Both the position numbers and the translations under genes were made by a program. Under the pieces are notes generated by a model that was not told the DNA's origin, made no database searches, and was given only the letters and a program-made list of their open reading frames with translations. Of a DNA stretch of 64,000 nt, positions 49,611 through 57,892 are shown piece after piece. This DNA comes from Vineibacter terrae. Lineage in GTDB: Bacteria; Pseudomonadota; Alphaproteobacteria; Reyranellales; Reyranellaceae. The stretch's first letter is position 1; every line of letters begins with the position of its first letter. The stretch is from the NCBI RefSeq assembly GCF_008039615.1, contig NZ_VDUZ01000005.1:62001-126000 (forward strand). The letters run 5' to 3'.

Positions 49611-50089
49611 TGAAGGCCGCGTCCCTCACCGGCGGCGCCAACTATTTCGAGGACTTCAAGGCCGGCGACGTGCTGCGCCATGCGCGCGGCAAGACGATCG
49701 AGCCGCTCGAGCAGGTGTGGGTGACCAACATCACCATGAACACCGCCGACGCCCATTTCAACGAGCACCTGATGACCGCGAGCCCATGGGGCAAGCGGCT
49801 GGGTTTCGGCGGTGTCACCATCTCGATGGTGATCGGGCTTGCCGCCCAGGACACCGCCGAGAACGCGCTCATGGAGCTGGGCCTGGACAAGATCCGCCTC
49901 AAGGCGCCGGTGTTCCACGGCGATACGCTCTATGCCTACAGCGAGGTGCTGGAGACGCGCGATGCCGATCGGCCCGATGGCGGCGTGGTGCGGTTCAAGC
50001 ACTACGGCGTGAACCAGGACGACAAGGTGGTGTTCGAGGGCGAGCGCACCGTCCTGCTCAAGCGCCGCAGCCACTGGGCGGACAAGTGA
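49610..50089 (+). CDS. MaoC-like acyl-CoA hydratase (second)
   Basis: 159 residues with a hot-dog fold: NYFEDFKAGDVLRHARGKTIEP, NTADAHFNEHLMTASPWGKRLGFGGVTISMVIG, and LKAPVFHGDTLYAYSEVLETRD. Here the hydratase loop has DAHFNEH. It differs clearly from the first MaoC gene, so two sequential or alternative CoA intermediates, or a heterodimer, may be involved. The start ATG overlaps the acyl-CoA dehydrogenase stop. The mesaconyl-CoA C1 or C4 hydratases are possible equivalents. Confidence 0.88.
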   Translation: MKAASLTGGANYFEDFKAGDVLRHARGKTIEPLEQVWVTNITMNTADAHFNEHLMTASPWGKRLGFGGVTISMVIGLAAQDTAENALMELGLDKIRLKAPVFHGDTLYAYSEVLETRDADRPDGGVVRFKHYGVNQDDKVVFEGERTVLLKRRSHWADK

Positions 50090-50100
50090 TGATTGTTTCT

Positions 50101-50225
50101 TTCCCTTCCCCGCTTGCGGGGAAGGTGGCCGAAGGCCGGATGGGGAGCCGACGTGGTCTCCGTTACCAAGACCACGTTGGCTCCCCTCCGCCCCTTCGGG
50201 GCACCTCCCCACTGCGTGGGGAGGA
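50101..50225. repeat. Palindromic element, family A copy 5 (inverted)
   Basis: Begins CTTCCCCGC/GCGGGGAAG then GGTGGCCGAAGGCCGGA, central GGGGAGCCGACGTGGTC and complement, and ends GCCCCTTCGGGGCACC with CTCCCCAC/GTGGGGAG. Orientation is opposite to copies 1, 3 and 4. It lies between the second MaoC and the CoA-transferase gene; GGGGAGG at its end is the ribosome site for ATG 50229. Confidence 0.9.
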
Positions 50226-50228
50226 ATC

Positions 50229-51449
50229 ATGACCACCACCGTCGGCGCGCTCGAAGGTGTGCGCGTCATCGACCTGACTCAGATGCTGGCCGGGCCGTTC
50301 TGCACCCAGATGCTGGCCGACCAGGGCGCCGAGGTCATCAAGGTCGAGCCGCCGGAGGGCGATCAGACGCGCATCGTCGGACCGTATCGCGTCGACGACA
50401 CGCTGCGTGCCTATGGTGGCTACTTCGCGTCGGTGAACCGCAACAAGCTGTCGGTCGCCATCGACCTGAAGAAGCCGGAAGGGCGTGCCCTGCTGCTGCG
50501 CCTCACGGACAGTGCCGACGCCGTGGTGGAGAACTACCGCACCGGCGTGATGGATCGGCTGGGCCTGTCCTACGAGACCATGCGTGCGCGCAACCCGAAG
50601 CTTGTCTATGCCGCGATCCGCGGCTTCGGCGATCCGCGCACCGGCCGCAGCCCCTATGTCGACTGGCCGGCCTATGATGTGGTGGCCCAGGCGATGGGTG
50701 GGGTGATGGGCATCACCGGCCCGGACCAGGACACGCCCATGAAGGTCGGTCCCGGCATCGGAGACCTGATGCCGGCGGCGATGTGCGCCTTCGGCATCGT
50801 CAGCGCCATCCTGCACGCCGGCCGCAGCGGCCAGGGCCAGTTCGTCGATGTCGCGATGGTCGACTCGGTGCTGTCGCTGTGCGAGCGCATCGTGCACCAG
50901 CATGCCTTCCTCGACGCCGTCGCGGTGCCCGAGGGCAACCATCATCCGTTCCTGTGCCCCTTCGGCATGTTTCCGGCCAAGGACGGCTACGTGACTATCG
51001 CGGCGCATTCCGATGTGCATTGGCCGATCTTTTGCCGCCTGATCGGTCTGGACGGGATGATCGGAGATGCGCGCTTCGCCAGCGTGCAGGACCGCCGGGC
51101 CCATCAGGCGCTGATCCTTGAGGCGGTGTCGTCCTTCACGCGCCGCCACACGAAGCAGGAGCTGCTGGCCATCCTGGGTGGCAGGATCCCGTTCGGGCCG
51201 GTCTATCACGTGGGCGAGATCGTGGCCGATCCGCATTTCAAGGCGCGCGACATGGTGGTCGAGGTGGAGCATCCCGGCTGCGCCGCGCCGGTGCGCATCG
51301 CCGGCATTCCCATCAAGATGGGCGATACTCCCGGCAGCGTGCGCCGCCGCGCGCCGCTTCTGGGCGAGCACACCGACCACGTGCTGGCGGCCGCCGGCCT
51401 GTCGGCGGCCGAGATCGCGCAGCATCGCGACAGCAGGACCATCAGCTGA
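50229..51449 (+). CDS. CaiB/BaiF family CoA-transferase (class III)
   Basis: 406 residues. Opening LEGVRVIDLTQMLAGPFCTQMLADQGAEVIKVE with VNRNKLSVAIDLK and the active-site region after it, where class III enzymes carry the catalytic Asp (VGPGIGDLMPAAMCAFGI). End region VEHPGCAAPVRIAGIPIKM and LGEHTDHVLAAAGLS. Relatives include itaconate:CoA and mesaconate CoA-transferases. With the MaoC hydratases and CitE-like lyase it completes an activation-hydration-cleavage pathway for a C5 dicarboxylate. The identity of the donor is not determinable. Confidence 0.93.
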   Translation: MTTTVGALEGVRVIDLTQMLAGPFCTQMLADQGAEVIKVEPPEGDQTRIVGPYRVDDTLRAYGGYFASVNRNKLSVAIDLKKPEGRALLLRLTDSADAVVENYRTGVMDRLGLSYETMRARNPKLVYAAIRGFGDPRTGRSPYVDWPAYDVVAQAMGGVMGITGPDQDTPMKVGPGIGDLMPAAMCAFGIVSAILHAGRSGQGQFVDVAMVDSVLSLCERIVHQHAFLDAVAVPEGNHHPFLCPFGMFPAKDGYVTIAAHSDVHWPIFCRLIGLDGMIGDARFASVQDRRAHQALILEAVSSFTRRHTKQELLAILGGRIPFGPVYHVGEIVADPHFKARDMVVEVEHPGCAAPVRIAGIPIKMGDTPGSVRRRAPLLGEHTDHVLAAAGLSAAEIAQHRDSRTIS

Positions 51450-51465
51450 AAGGCAAGGCAGCACC

Positions 51466-52377
51466 ATGACCGACCGTCCCCGCCGCGCGCGCCGCGTGCA
51501 GCTCTCCACCCCCGGCTCGAGCGAGAAGATGATGCAGAAGGCGGCCGCCTCGGCTGCCGACCACGTGTTCCTCGACCTGGAGGATGCCGTGGCGCCCAGC
51601 CAGAAGCGTGGCGCGCGCCAGAAGATCGTGACCGCGCTCAAGGAGCTCGACTGGAGCGGCAAGACGCGCTGCGTGCGGATCAACGACCTGACAACGGAAT
51701 ATGCCTTCGAGGACATCATCGAGATGGTCGAGGGCGCCGGCGAGCATCTCGACACCATCATGATGACCAAGGTCATGACGGCGGCCGACGTTCTGTTCGC
51801 CGATAAGCTGCTGCACCAGCTCGAGAAGAAGCTGAAGCTCAAGCGGCGCATCGGCCTGGAGGCGCTGATCGAGGAGGTCGAGGGCATGCAGAACATCGAC
51901 GAGATCGCACGTTGCACGCCGCGGCTGGAATGTCTGGTGTTCGGCATGGGCGATTTCTCGGCGTCGATGGGCGTCGCCAACCATGCCATCGGCGGCGACT
52001 CGGCCTACCCCGGAGACATCTGGCACCACGCCCGCTTCCGGCTCGTGATGGCCTGCCGTGCCGCCGGCATCGATCCGGTCGATGGCCCCTATGCCGATTT
52101 CAAGAACCCCGACGGCTACCGCCAGGAATGCACGCGCGCCATGCTGCTGGGCTGCGTCGGCAAATGGGCGATCCATCCGTCGCAGATCGACATCGCACGC
52201 GACGTCTACTCGCCACGGGCCGAGGACGTGGCGCGGGCGCGCAAGCTGGAGAAGGCCTACGCCGAAGCCGAAGCACAGGGGCTGGGCGCCATCAATGTCG
52301 ATGGCGTCATGATCGACGTGGCATCGATCCGCATCCTGCGCAACACCATCAGGAAAGCCGAGCTCTACGGCATGTAG
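51466..52377 (+). CDS. HpcH/HpaI aldolase/citrate lyase beta-like (CitE-like) CoA lyase
   Basis: 303 residues. TIM barrel with RVQLSTPGSSEKMMQKAAASAADHVFLDLEDAVAP near the start (Asp-Glu metal/CoA site), CVRINDLTTEYAFEDI, IGLEALIEEVEGMQNIDEI and CLVFGMGDFSASMG. It matches malyl-CoA/citramalyl-CoA lyases that cut a beta-hydroxyacyl-CoA into acetyl-CoA plus glyoxylate or pyruvate. It is the last gene of the operon, 16 bases after the CoA-transferase. The itaconate reading would give acetyl-CoA and pyruvate; a methylmalyl reading would give glyoxylate and propionyl-CoA. Confidence 0.9.
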   Translation: MTDRPRRARRVQLSTPGSSEKMMQKAAASAADHVFLDLEDAVAPSQKRGARQKIVTALKELDWSGKTRCVRINDLTTEYAFEDIIEMVEGAGEHLDTIMMTKVMTAADVLFADKLLHQLEKKLKLKRRIGLEALIEEVEGMQNIDEIARCTPRLECLVFGMGDFSASMGVANHAIGGDSAYPGDIWHHARFRLVMACRAAGIDPVDGPYADFKNPDGYRQECTRAMLLGCVGKWAIHPSQIDIARDVYSPRAEDVARARKLEKAYAEAEAQGLGAINVDGVMIDVASIRILRNTIRKAELYGM

Positions 52378-52451
52378 AAGGCATGAGGCGGGCCATGCGC
52401 AGACGGACATTCATGACGGCCGCGGCGAAGGAGCCGTGATTCGCGCTAGGC

Positions 52452-54290
52452 TTATTCTTGTGCCGCAAGCCAGGCGCGCCAGCCGCCGAAGCGGGTGATG
52501 TCCTCGGCCTGCGCTGTGGCCACGGCCTCGCACAGGAAGCCCTTGAGCCGGCGGCCGTCGCTCAGAACGACATCGCCCAGGCCCAGCGGCTGCGGGATGC
52601 CGGCCAGCAGGGCGGCGACGGATTCCGCAGGCAGGCGCCAGACCTCGCCGGCGATCGCCGCGCCGTCCTCGGCCACGCGCACCATGCCGGGCCGGGCCAC
52701 CGCGCCGCCCGGCAAGCGGAACAGGCGATAAAGAGGCGCCGTGCGGCATTCGCTCACGTAGCGGCCGCCCAGCGCCGCAAGATCGCGGTTCAGCGGCAGG
52801 CCACGCATATGCGCGCCCAGCACGACGATATCCAATGTCGGCCACGCCGGGTTCGATGCCGGCGGCGTGATGTCGGGCATTGCCACGCCGGTGGCGCCCA
52901 GCGTCACGCTGCTGGCGACGTGGAACGCATGGCCGACGGCAGCGAGCTGAGGTTCGCGGAAGGCGGGCGCGATCAGCGTGATGCCGGCAGGCATGCCGTC
53001 GTCGCGGAAGCCGCCGGGCACCGCCAGCGCGCTGAGGTCGAGCTGGTTCACGAAGTTGGTGTAGTGGCCGAGATTGCTGTTCAGCTGGACCGGGTCGGCA
53101 AGGACGTCGTCGATGCGATAGATCGTGCCGCTGGTCGGCACCACCAGCATGTCGGTATCGGCGAACAGGGCTTCGGCATGGCGGCGCAGCGCACGCAAGC
53201 GATCTCGCGCCTTGTAGACGTCGACGGCATGGGCCGAGCGGCCGCTCTCGACGATCTGCCGGGTGATCGGATGCAGGGCGTCAGGCTGCCGGACCAGGAA
53301 GTCGTCCAGCGCCGCGGTGCGTTCGGCGACACCCGTTGGGCTGTAAAGGACCGCCGCGGCCTCCGCCAGCGGCGCGTAGTCGATCTCGACCAGGGTGGCG
53401 CCCAGCGACGCCAGCCGGGCCAGGGCCACATCGAACAGGCGCTCGGCCTGGGCATCGCCGAAGAACTGGCGCTGGTCAGGTCGTGGCACGGCGATGCGCG
53501 GCGCCGGTGGCGCCGCCGACAGCGATGCTGTGTAGCCTGCCGGGGCGCAGCGGGCATAGATGTCGTCGGAATCGAAGCCCATCGCGGCCGCCAGCACCGC
53601 CAGGCTGTCGCCGACGGTGAGCGCGAAGATGGACACCACGTCCAGCGACCGGCAGGCGGGCACGACACCGCTTGCCGGGATCAGGCCGATGCTGGGCTTC
53701 AGGCCGACGATGTTGTTGAAGCCGGCAGGCACCCGGCCGGAGCCTGCGGTGTCGGTGCCGAGCGCGAAGGTGACGAGGCCGGCCGCCACCGCCACCGCCG
53801 ATCCCGAGCTCGAGCCGCCGGGGATGTATGCTGCGTCAAACGGATTGCGGGCCACGCCATAGGGAGAGCGCACCCCGACCAGTCCGGTGGCGAACTGGTC
53901 GAGGTTGGTCTTGCCGACGGGGATCGCCCCGGCAGCACATAGCCGTTCGACCGCGATCGCCGAGCGCGACGGCGTGTAGGCGAAAGCCGGGCAGGCCGCC
54001 GTGGTCGGCAGGCCGGCCAGGTCGATGTTGTCCTTGATCGCGAACGGCACGCCGAACAGCGTCTCGCGGTCGAGCACGCCGGGGTCGGCGCGCAGGCGCT
54101 CCTCGAGAGCCGAAGCCTGACGGCGCAGCGCGTCATCGGGCACGCGCGAGATCCAGACGCCATCATCGCCTCGGGCGGCAAGGCGCTGCAGGAGCATGTC
54201 GATGACCATCGACGGCGTGCGGTGGCCGGCACGGTAGTCCGCCCGCAGGCGCGTGAGGTCCAGGCTGTCAACGGCACCGTTCTTGCTCAT
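52452..54290 (-). CDS. atzF: Allophanate hydrolase (AtzF-like amidase)
   Basis: 612 residues from ATG 54290, which has GGAG 6 bases upstream. The N-terminal amidase-signature domain (about 1-440) has the Ser-cisSer-Lys set: K86 in PFAIKDNID, the serine run in IPGGSSSGSA (about 160-163), and nucleophile S184 in GTDTAGSGRVPAG. The C-terminal domain from about 460 (LDIVVLGAHMRGLPLNRDL) is the allophanate-specific end that processes the decarboxylation step. Allophanate becomes two ammonia and two CO2. It is divergent from the atzG/atzE-like pair, so the two operons together would finish s-triazine- or urea-derived breakdown. Confidence 0.93.
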   Translation of the reverse strand: MSKNGAVDSLDLTRLRADYRAGHRTPSMVIDMLLQRLAARGDDGVWISRVPDDALRRQASALEERLRADPGVLDRETLFGVPFAIKDNIDLAGLPTTAACPAFAYTPSRSAIAVERLCAAGAIPVGKTNLDQFATGLVGVRSPYGVARNPFDAAYIPGGSSSGSAVAVAAGLVTFALGTDTAGSGRVPAGFNNIVGLKPSIGLIPASGVVPACRSLDVVSIFALTVGDSLAVLAAAMGFDSDDIYARCAPAGYTASLSAAPPAPRIAVPRPDQRQFFGDAQAERLFDVALARLASLGATLVEIDYAPLAEAAAVLYSPTGVAERTAALDDFLVRQPDALHPITRQIVESGRSAHAVDVYKARDRLRALRRHAEALFADTDMLVVPTSGTIYRIDDVLADPVQLNSNLGHYTNFVNQLDLSALAVPGGFRDDGMPAGITLIAPAFREPQLAAVGHAFHVASSVTLGATGVAMPDITPPASNPAWPTLDIVVLGAHMRGLPLNRDLAALGGRYVSECRTAPLYRLFRLPGGAVARPGMVRVAEDGAAIAGEVWRLPAESVAALLAGIPQPLGLGDVVLSDGRRLKGFLCEAVATAQAEDITRFGGWRAWLAAQE

Positions 54291-54362
54291 ATCATGCTCC
54301 GTTCGGACCTCAGGTCGGATTGCGTTCAAACATCATGCCAGCGGCCAGGGAGAGGAAGGCAC

Positions 54363-54560
54363 ATGAGCGACCCGAAGGAAAAGGAACCGGATGTGGGCGC
54401 CTATGTCGATGCGATGGCGGAGATGGTGGGCCTGCCGATCGCGCCACAGTATCGCGACGCCGTGATCGCCAACATGGCCCGCACGGCCCAGGTGGCCGCC
54501 CTCGCCCTGGCCGAGCCGCTGGCCGACGACCTGGTGGCCGCGCCGGTGTTCCGGCCGTGA
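54363..54560 (+). CDS. atzG: DUF4089 small amidase partner (AtzG/HpxX-like)
   Basis: 65 residues: VGAYVDAMAEMVGLPIAPQYRDAVIANMARTAQVAALALAEPL is the DUF4089 helical pair. AtzG-like proteins wrap around the AtzE amidase as GatC does around GatA. The stop overlaps the GTG start of the amidase gene, as expected for an obligate pair. AGGGAGAGGAAGG upstream is a strong ribosome site. The upstream extension of the frame is a shadow of the intergenic region. Confidence 0.87.
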   Translation: MSDPKEKEPDVGAYVDAMAEMVGLPIAPQYRDAVIANMARTAQVAALALAEPLADDLVAAPVFRP

Positions 54561-55951
54561 GCGCCGTCGCCGGCAAGGATGCGACCGCCGCTGAGATCGC
54601 GGCGGCCGTGTCGACGGGCAAGGCGACGGCCGCATCGGTGGTCGCGGCGGCGCTGGCCCGTGTCGCGACCCTGGACAAGACCTGCAACGCCTTCACATCC
54701 GTGGTGGCCGAGCGTGCCCGCGCCACGGCCGCCGCCGTCGATGCGGCCATCGCCGCCGGCAGGCCGGCCGGACCGCTGGCCGGGGTGCCGTTCGCGGTGA
54801 AGAACCTGATCGACATCCAGGGCATCCCGACCCTGGCCGGCTCGAAGATCAACGCCGAGCATGCGCCGGCGGCGCAGGACGCGACCCTGGTGCAGCGCCT
54901 GGAGGCAGCGGGCGCGATCCTGGTCGGCGCGCTGAACATGGGCGAGTACGCCTATGATTTCACCGGCCGTAATGCCCATGCCGGCCCGTCACGCAACCCC
55001 CGCGATCCGGCGCACATGACCGGCGGCTCGTCCGGCGGCTCCGGCGCGGCGGTGGCAGGCGGGCTGGTGCCGCTGTCGCTGGGCTCCGACACCAACGGCT
55101 CGATCCGCGTGCCGGCGTCGCTGTGCGGCATCTTCGGTCTCAAGCCGACCTACGGCCGGCTGAGTCGCGCCGGCAGCTTCCTGTTCTGCGACAGCCTTGA
55201 CCATCTCGGGCCGATGGCCCGGTCGGTGCGCGATCTGGCGCTGGCGTTCGACGTCATGCAGGGGCCCGACCCTCGGGATCCGGTCTGCACCGAGCGGCCG
55301 CCGGCGCCGACCCTGCCGGGGCTCGACGCGGGTATCGCCGGGCTGCGCATCGCCGTTGCCGGCGATTATTTCGAGCGCCAGCTCGAGCCGGTGGCCGCGG
55401 ACGCTGTCGCGGCTGTGGCCAGGGCGCTGGGCGCCAGCCGCAAGGTCGTGGTGCCCGATGCCGCCCGCGCCCGCGGCTGCGCCTACCTGATCACGGCGGC
55501 GGAAGCCGGCGCCCTGCACCTGCCGCGCCTGCGCACGCGCGCCGACGACTTCGACCCGGAGACGCGCGAGCGCTTCATGGCCGGCGCGCTGACGCCGGCC
55601 GCCTGGTACATCCAGGCCCAGCGCTTCCGTCGCGCCTATCGCCAGCTTGTGCTCGAAACGCTGCAGGATGTCGACGTGCTGATCGCGCCCGCGACGCCCG
55701 TGACGGCGCCCCGGATCGACCAGACGATGATGACCGTATCAGGCGTGGCGATGCCGGTGCGTGCCAATCTCGGCATCTTCACCCAGCCGATCTCGTTCAT
55801 CGGCCTGCCTGTGGTGGCAGCGCCGCTGCAGCGGCCGGGCGGCCTGCCGATCGCCGTGCAGCTCATCGCCAAGCCGTTCGACGAGCAGGCCGCGCTGCGT
55901 GTCGCGCACTGGCTGGAGGGCGAAGGTGTCTGCGCCGCGCCGACGGCATGA
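54557..55951 (+). CDS. atzE: AtzE/HpxY-like amidase (1-carboxybiuret hydrolase family)
   Basis: 464 residues from GTG 54557, coupled to atzG by overlap. Amidase-signature residues: K82 in PFAVKNLID, the cis-serine in MTGGSSGGSGAA (about 158), and the nucleophile S182 in SDTNGSIRVPAS. The clear DUF4089 partner just upstream places it with AtzE (1-carboxybiuret) or HpxY (oxalurate) enzymes, not with general amidases. No cyanuric acid hydrolase (AtzD) is visible in the window, so the route feeding it may be purine/urea- or triazine-derived. Confidence 0.87.
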   Translation: MSAVAGKDATAAEIAAAVSTGKATAASVVAAALARVATLDKTCNAFTSVVAERARATAAAVDAAIAAGRPAGPLAGVPFAVKNLIDIQGIPTLAGSKINAEHAPAAQDATLVQRLEAAGAILVGALNMGEYAYDFTGRNAHAGPSRNPRDPAHMTGGSSGGSGAAVAGGLVPLSLGSDTNGSIRVPASLCGIFGLKPTYGRLSRAGSFLFCDSLDHLGPMARSVRDLALAFDVMQGPDPRDPVCTERPPAPTLPGLDAGIAGLRIAVAGDYFERQLEPVAADAVAAVARALGASRKVVVPDAARARGCAYLITAAEAGALHLPRLRTRADDFDPETRERFMAGALTPAAWYIQAQRFRRAYRQLVLETLQDVDVLIAPATPVTAPRIDQTMMTVSGVAMPVRANLGIFTQPISFIGLPVVAAPLQRPGGLPIAVQLIAKPFDEQAALRVAHWLEGEGVCAAPTA

Positions 55952-56084
55952 TCCGGTGTGAATGGATCAGCTGAGACATCTCGCGGACCAATACTGCAAC
56001 GGGCCTGTGATTTCTCGTTGATTGAAGTTCCTATCCTGCCCGCTATGCTGGCTGCAGGCAGTCGCCACGAGGTAGGAGGACGTC

Positions 56085-56789
56085 ATGCAGTTCCGTCCCT
56101 TCGATACCCTGAGCGAAGCGTTTGTGAGAGTGAGATCACGCCCGCCGCGAACCATCTATCTCATCCTCGGCCTGGAGGGGGCTCGCTACTATGTGTTCTT
56201 CAGTCAGCCCGACCTGGGCCAGCTGATGAATCGGCTTGCGACTCAAAAGGTCGGGATCAACATGGAGATCGAGGAGTTGAAACGGCTCCAGCCCGATGAC
56301 GATCATGTGCTCCTTCCCTCGCAGGTTGCTCAGCGGCTCGCCGGATTCAATGCGAACCATAATGCACGTCGTGCACGTACCGAAGGACTGACGCCGCATT
56401 TGCTCGAGCAGGCTCAGGCGCTGGGAGTCCAGCAGGATGCCGGGCACGCGGAAATGTTCATGATCGAAAGCTGGCGACGGTGTGTCGACGATTTCATGAT
56501 GCATCGGCATCGGTATCCGAAGCGAGGAGAGATATTTCTCTCCCATACGCCATGCCGGACGAGTGATGATCAGCCGAGTCCGGCGATGCTCGTCGATGGC
56601 CGCAACTATCCGACGTCCTGTCGGGCCAAGCTGTATACCTTCTTCAAGGCCAATCCGGGTATCAGATGGAAGATCTGGTATGAGCTGCGATTCGGGTCAG
56701 CCGAGCAGCTGAACGATACGGAGTTGGCGAGCGATTTCCCCGGCATCGAGATCGCACGGATGACGCCTGACGTGCTGCACCTGATCTGA
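56085..56789 (+). CDS. Putative cytidine-deaminase-fold protein (unassigned)
   Basis: 234 residues of lower GC than its neighbours. No overall family is recognised. Visible are H121-A-E123 in GHAEMFMIESW and P156-C157 with a second cysteine C179 (TPCRTSDD, then YPTSCRAKLYTFF). An HAE followed by PC and C is the zinc signature of the deaminase superfamily, though the cysteine spacing (21 residues) is longer than in classic members. The N-terminal 110 residues (PRTIYLILGLEGARYYVFF) may be a separate domain. AGGAGG precedes ATG 56085. It separates atzE from the atzH-like gene. It may be a toxin-type deaminase, or the match may be chance. Confidence 0.6.
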   Translation: MQFRPFDTLSEAFVRVRSRPPRTIYLILGLEGARYYVFFSQPDLGQLMNRLATQKVGINMEIEELKRLQPDDDHVLLPSQVAQRLAGFNANHNARRARTEGLTPHLLEQAQALGVQQDAGHAEMFMIESWRRCVDDFMMHRHRYPKRGEIFLSHTPCRTSDDQPSPAMLVDGRNYPTSCRAKLYTFFKANPGIRWKIWYELRFGSAEQLNDTELASDFPGIEIARMTPDVLHLI

Positions 56790-56892
56790 TCCCTGCCATC
56801 GGAAGGCTTGCTTCTTGCTTCTTGCTTGATGACTCTTGACCTGTCCATTCAGGGGCAGGGCGGCATGTGACGAGAAGCATGGAGCCATAAGT

Positions 56893-57297
56893 ATGACCCT
56901 GGAGATCAACATTCCGGAGATCGTGCAGGAGGTCACCACGGCCTTCCATCGCTACGAGGCGGCGCTGAACAGCAATGACGTGGCGACGCTCGATGCGCTG
57001 TTCTGGGACAGCCCGCACACCCTGCGCTACGGCATCGGCGAGCAGCTGTATGGCCACGACCAGATCGCGGCCTTCCGCTCCGGGCGCGATCCCAAATTCG
57101 TGGTCGACCGTGAGCTGCTGAGGCTGTGGGTCGTCACCTATGGCCGCGACTTCGGTACCGCCAACTGCGAATTCCGGCGCCACGGCAGCCAGCGCCTCGG
57201 ACGGCAGAGCCATACCTGGATGCGCACGGCGAATGGCTGGCGGATCGTCGCGGCGCACGTCTCCTTCCAGGGGGATGCAACGCCGATGAAGGCGTAG
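56893..57297 (+). CDS. DUF3225 family protein (AtzH/HpxZ-like)
   Basis: 134 residues of the SnoaL/NTF2-like fold: EVTTAFHRYEAALNSNDVATLDALFW, LRYGIGEQLYGHDQIAAFRS, VVTYGRDFGTANCEF, and SHTWMRTANGWRIVAAHVSFQ. DUF3225 proteins accompany AtzE-type (AtzH) and oxalurate (HpxZ) amidases. With atzE, atzG and atzF nearby it completes the usual set, though the deaminase-like gene now lies between. GGAG at 56881 precedes ATG 56893. Confidence 0.85.
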   Translation: MTLEINIPEIVQEVTTAFHRYEAALNSNDVATLDALFWDSPHTLRYGIGEQLYGHDQIAAFRSGRDPKFVVDRELLRLWVVTYGRDFGTANCEFRRHGSQRLGRQSHTWMRTANGWRIVAAHVSFQGDATPMKA

Positions 57298-57351
57298 GGC
57301 GCGGCTCCCGGTGCCATTGCATTTGCGCCGGGGGAGGGCCATATCGTCGCG

Positions 57352-57831
57352 ATGCTCGCCGCCACGCCGCCCGTGATGGACCGACCCGGCAGCGCCCTGG
57401 CGCGCTCGGGGAAGGTCGTCCAGGCCGCCGCCCTTGCCTTGCTGACGCTGGTCCTGACCCTGGCCGGCCAGGCGTCGATCGCGCGTGGCGCGTTGCAGAT
57501 GTCGGCGCCGCTGGACGGCGTCGTCGATCGCGTCGTGGCCGGCGATCGCGGCATCCTGCCGGCGAAGCCGGGCCTGCGGACGCCGGGCGAGGCCCAGGGA
57601 CCGCGCAGCACGGCCGACCAGGACCCGCCGGTCTTCATCATAGCCGAGCCGGGCCCGGCGCCGGCACGGCCGCCGCTGGCCGACCCGGAGCGGGTAGCCG
57701 ACCGCGCGGTAGCGCCGCAAGCGGCCGGATGGGTGCATCGGGCGCGGGGCCCGCCGATGGAGCGTGGTGTTCCGTCTCTCACACCGCGCCTGTCGTCCTG
57801 GCAAGCCACGCCGTCACGCCTGATGGCGTGA
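57352..57831 (+). CDS. Hypothetical small protein with one hydrophobic segment
   Basis: 159 residues, weakly supported. A hydrophobic segment (VVQAAALALLTLVLTLAGQASIA) at about 24-46 is the only feature; the rest is Pro- and Ala-rich. GGGGGAGGG about 18 bases upstream could be a ribosome site. Its 3' end overlaps the inverted repeat 57783-57855. It may not be a real gene. Confidence 0.35.
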   Translation: MLAATPPVMDRPGSALARSGKVVQAAALALLTLVLTLAGQASIARGALQMSAPLDGVVDRVVAGDRGILPAKPGLRTPGEAQGPRSTADQDPPVFIIAEPGPAPARPPLADPERVADRAVAPQAAGWVHRARGPPMERGVPSLTPRLSSWQATPSRLMA

Positions 57832-57855
57832 GCCTGTGTGGCATGCGGGCGCGGT
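57783..57855. repeat. Inverted repeat, family E-like copy 3
   Basis: Outer arms ACCGCGCC (57783-57790) and GGCGCGGT (57848-57855); a central hairpin TCACGCC-TGAT-GGCGTGA (57814-57831) is perfect. Design (outer arms plus inner hairpin, about 75-85 bases) resembles the elements at 14704 and 46989. It lies just before secDF. Confidence 0.6.
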
Positions 57856-57892
57856 CAAATCGCCCCGCTCATGTCTGCCAGGACTTCACGCC

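Noticed and set aside
57138-57809. Minus-strand open frame opposite the DUF3225 and hypothetical genes
   Set aside because: Arg/Ala/Pro-rich shadow with no motif, overlapping a well-supported DUF3225 gene.
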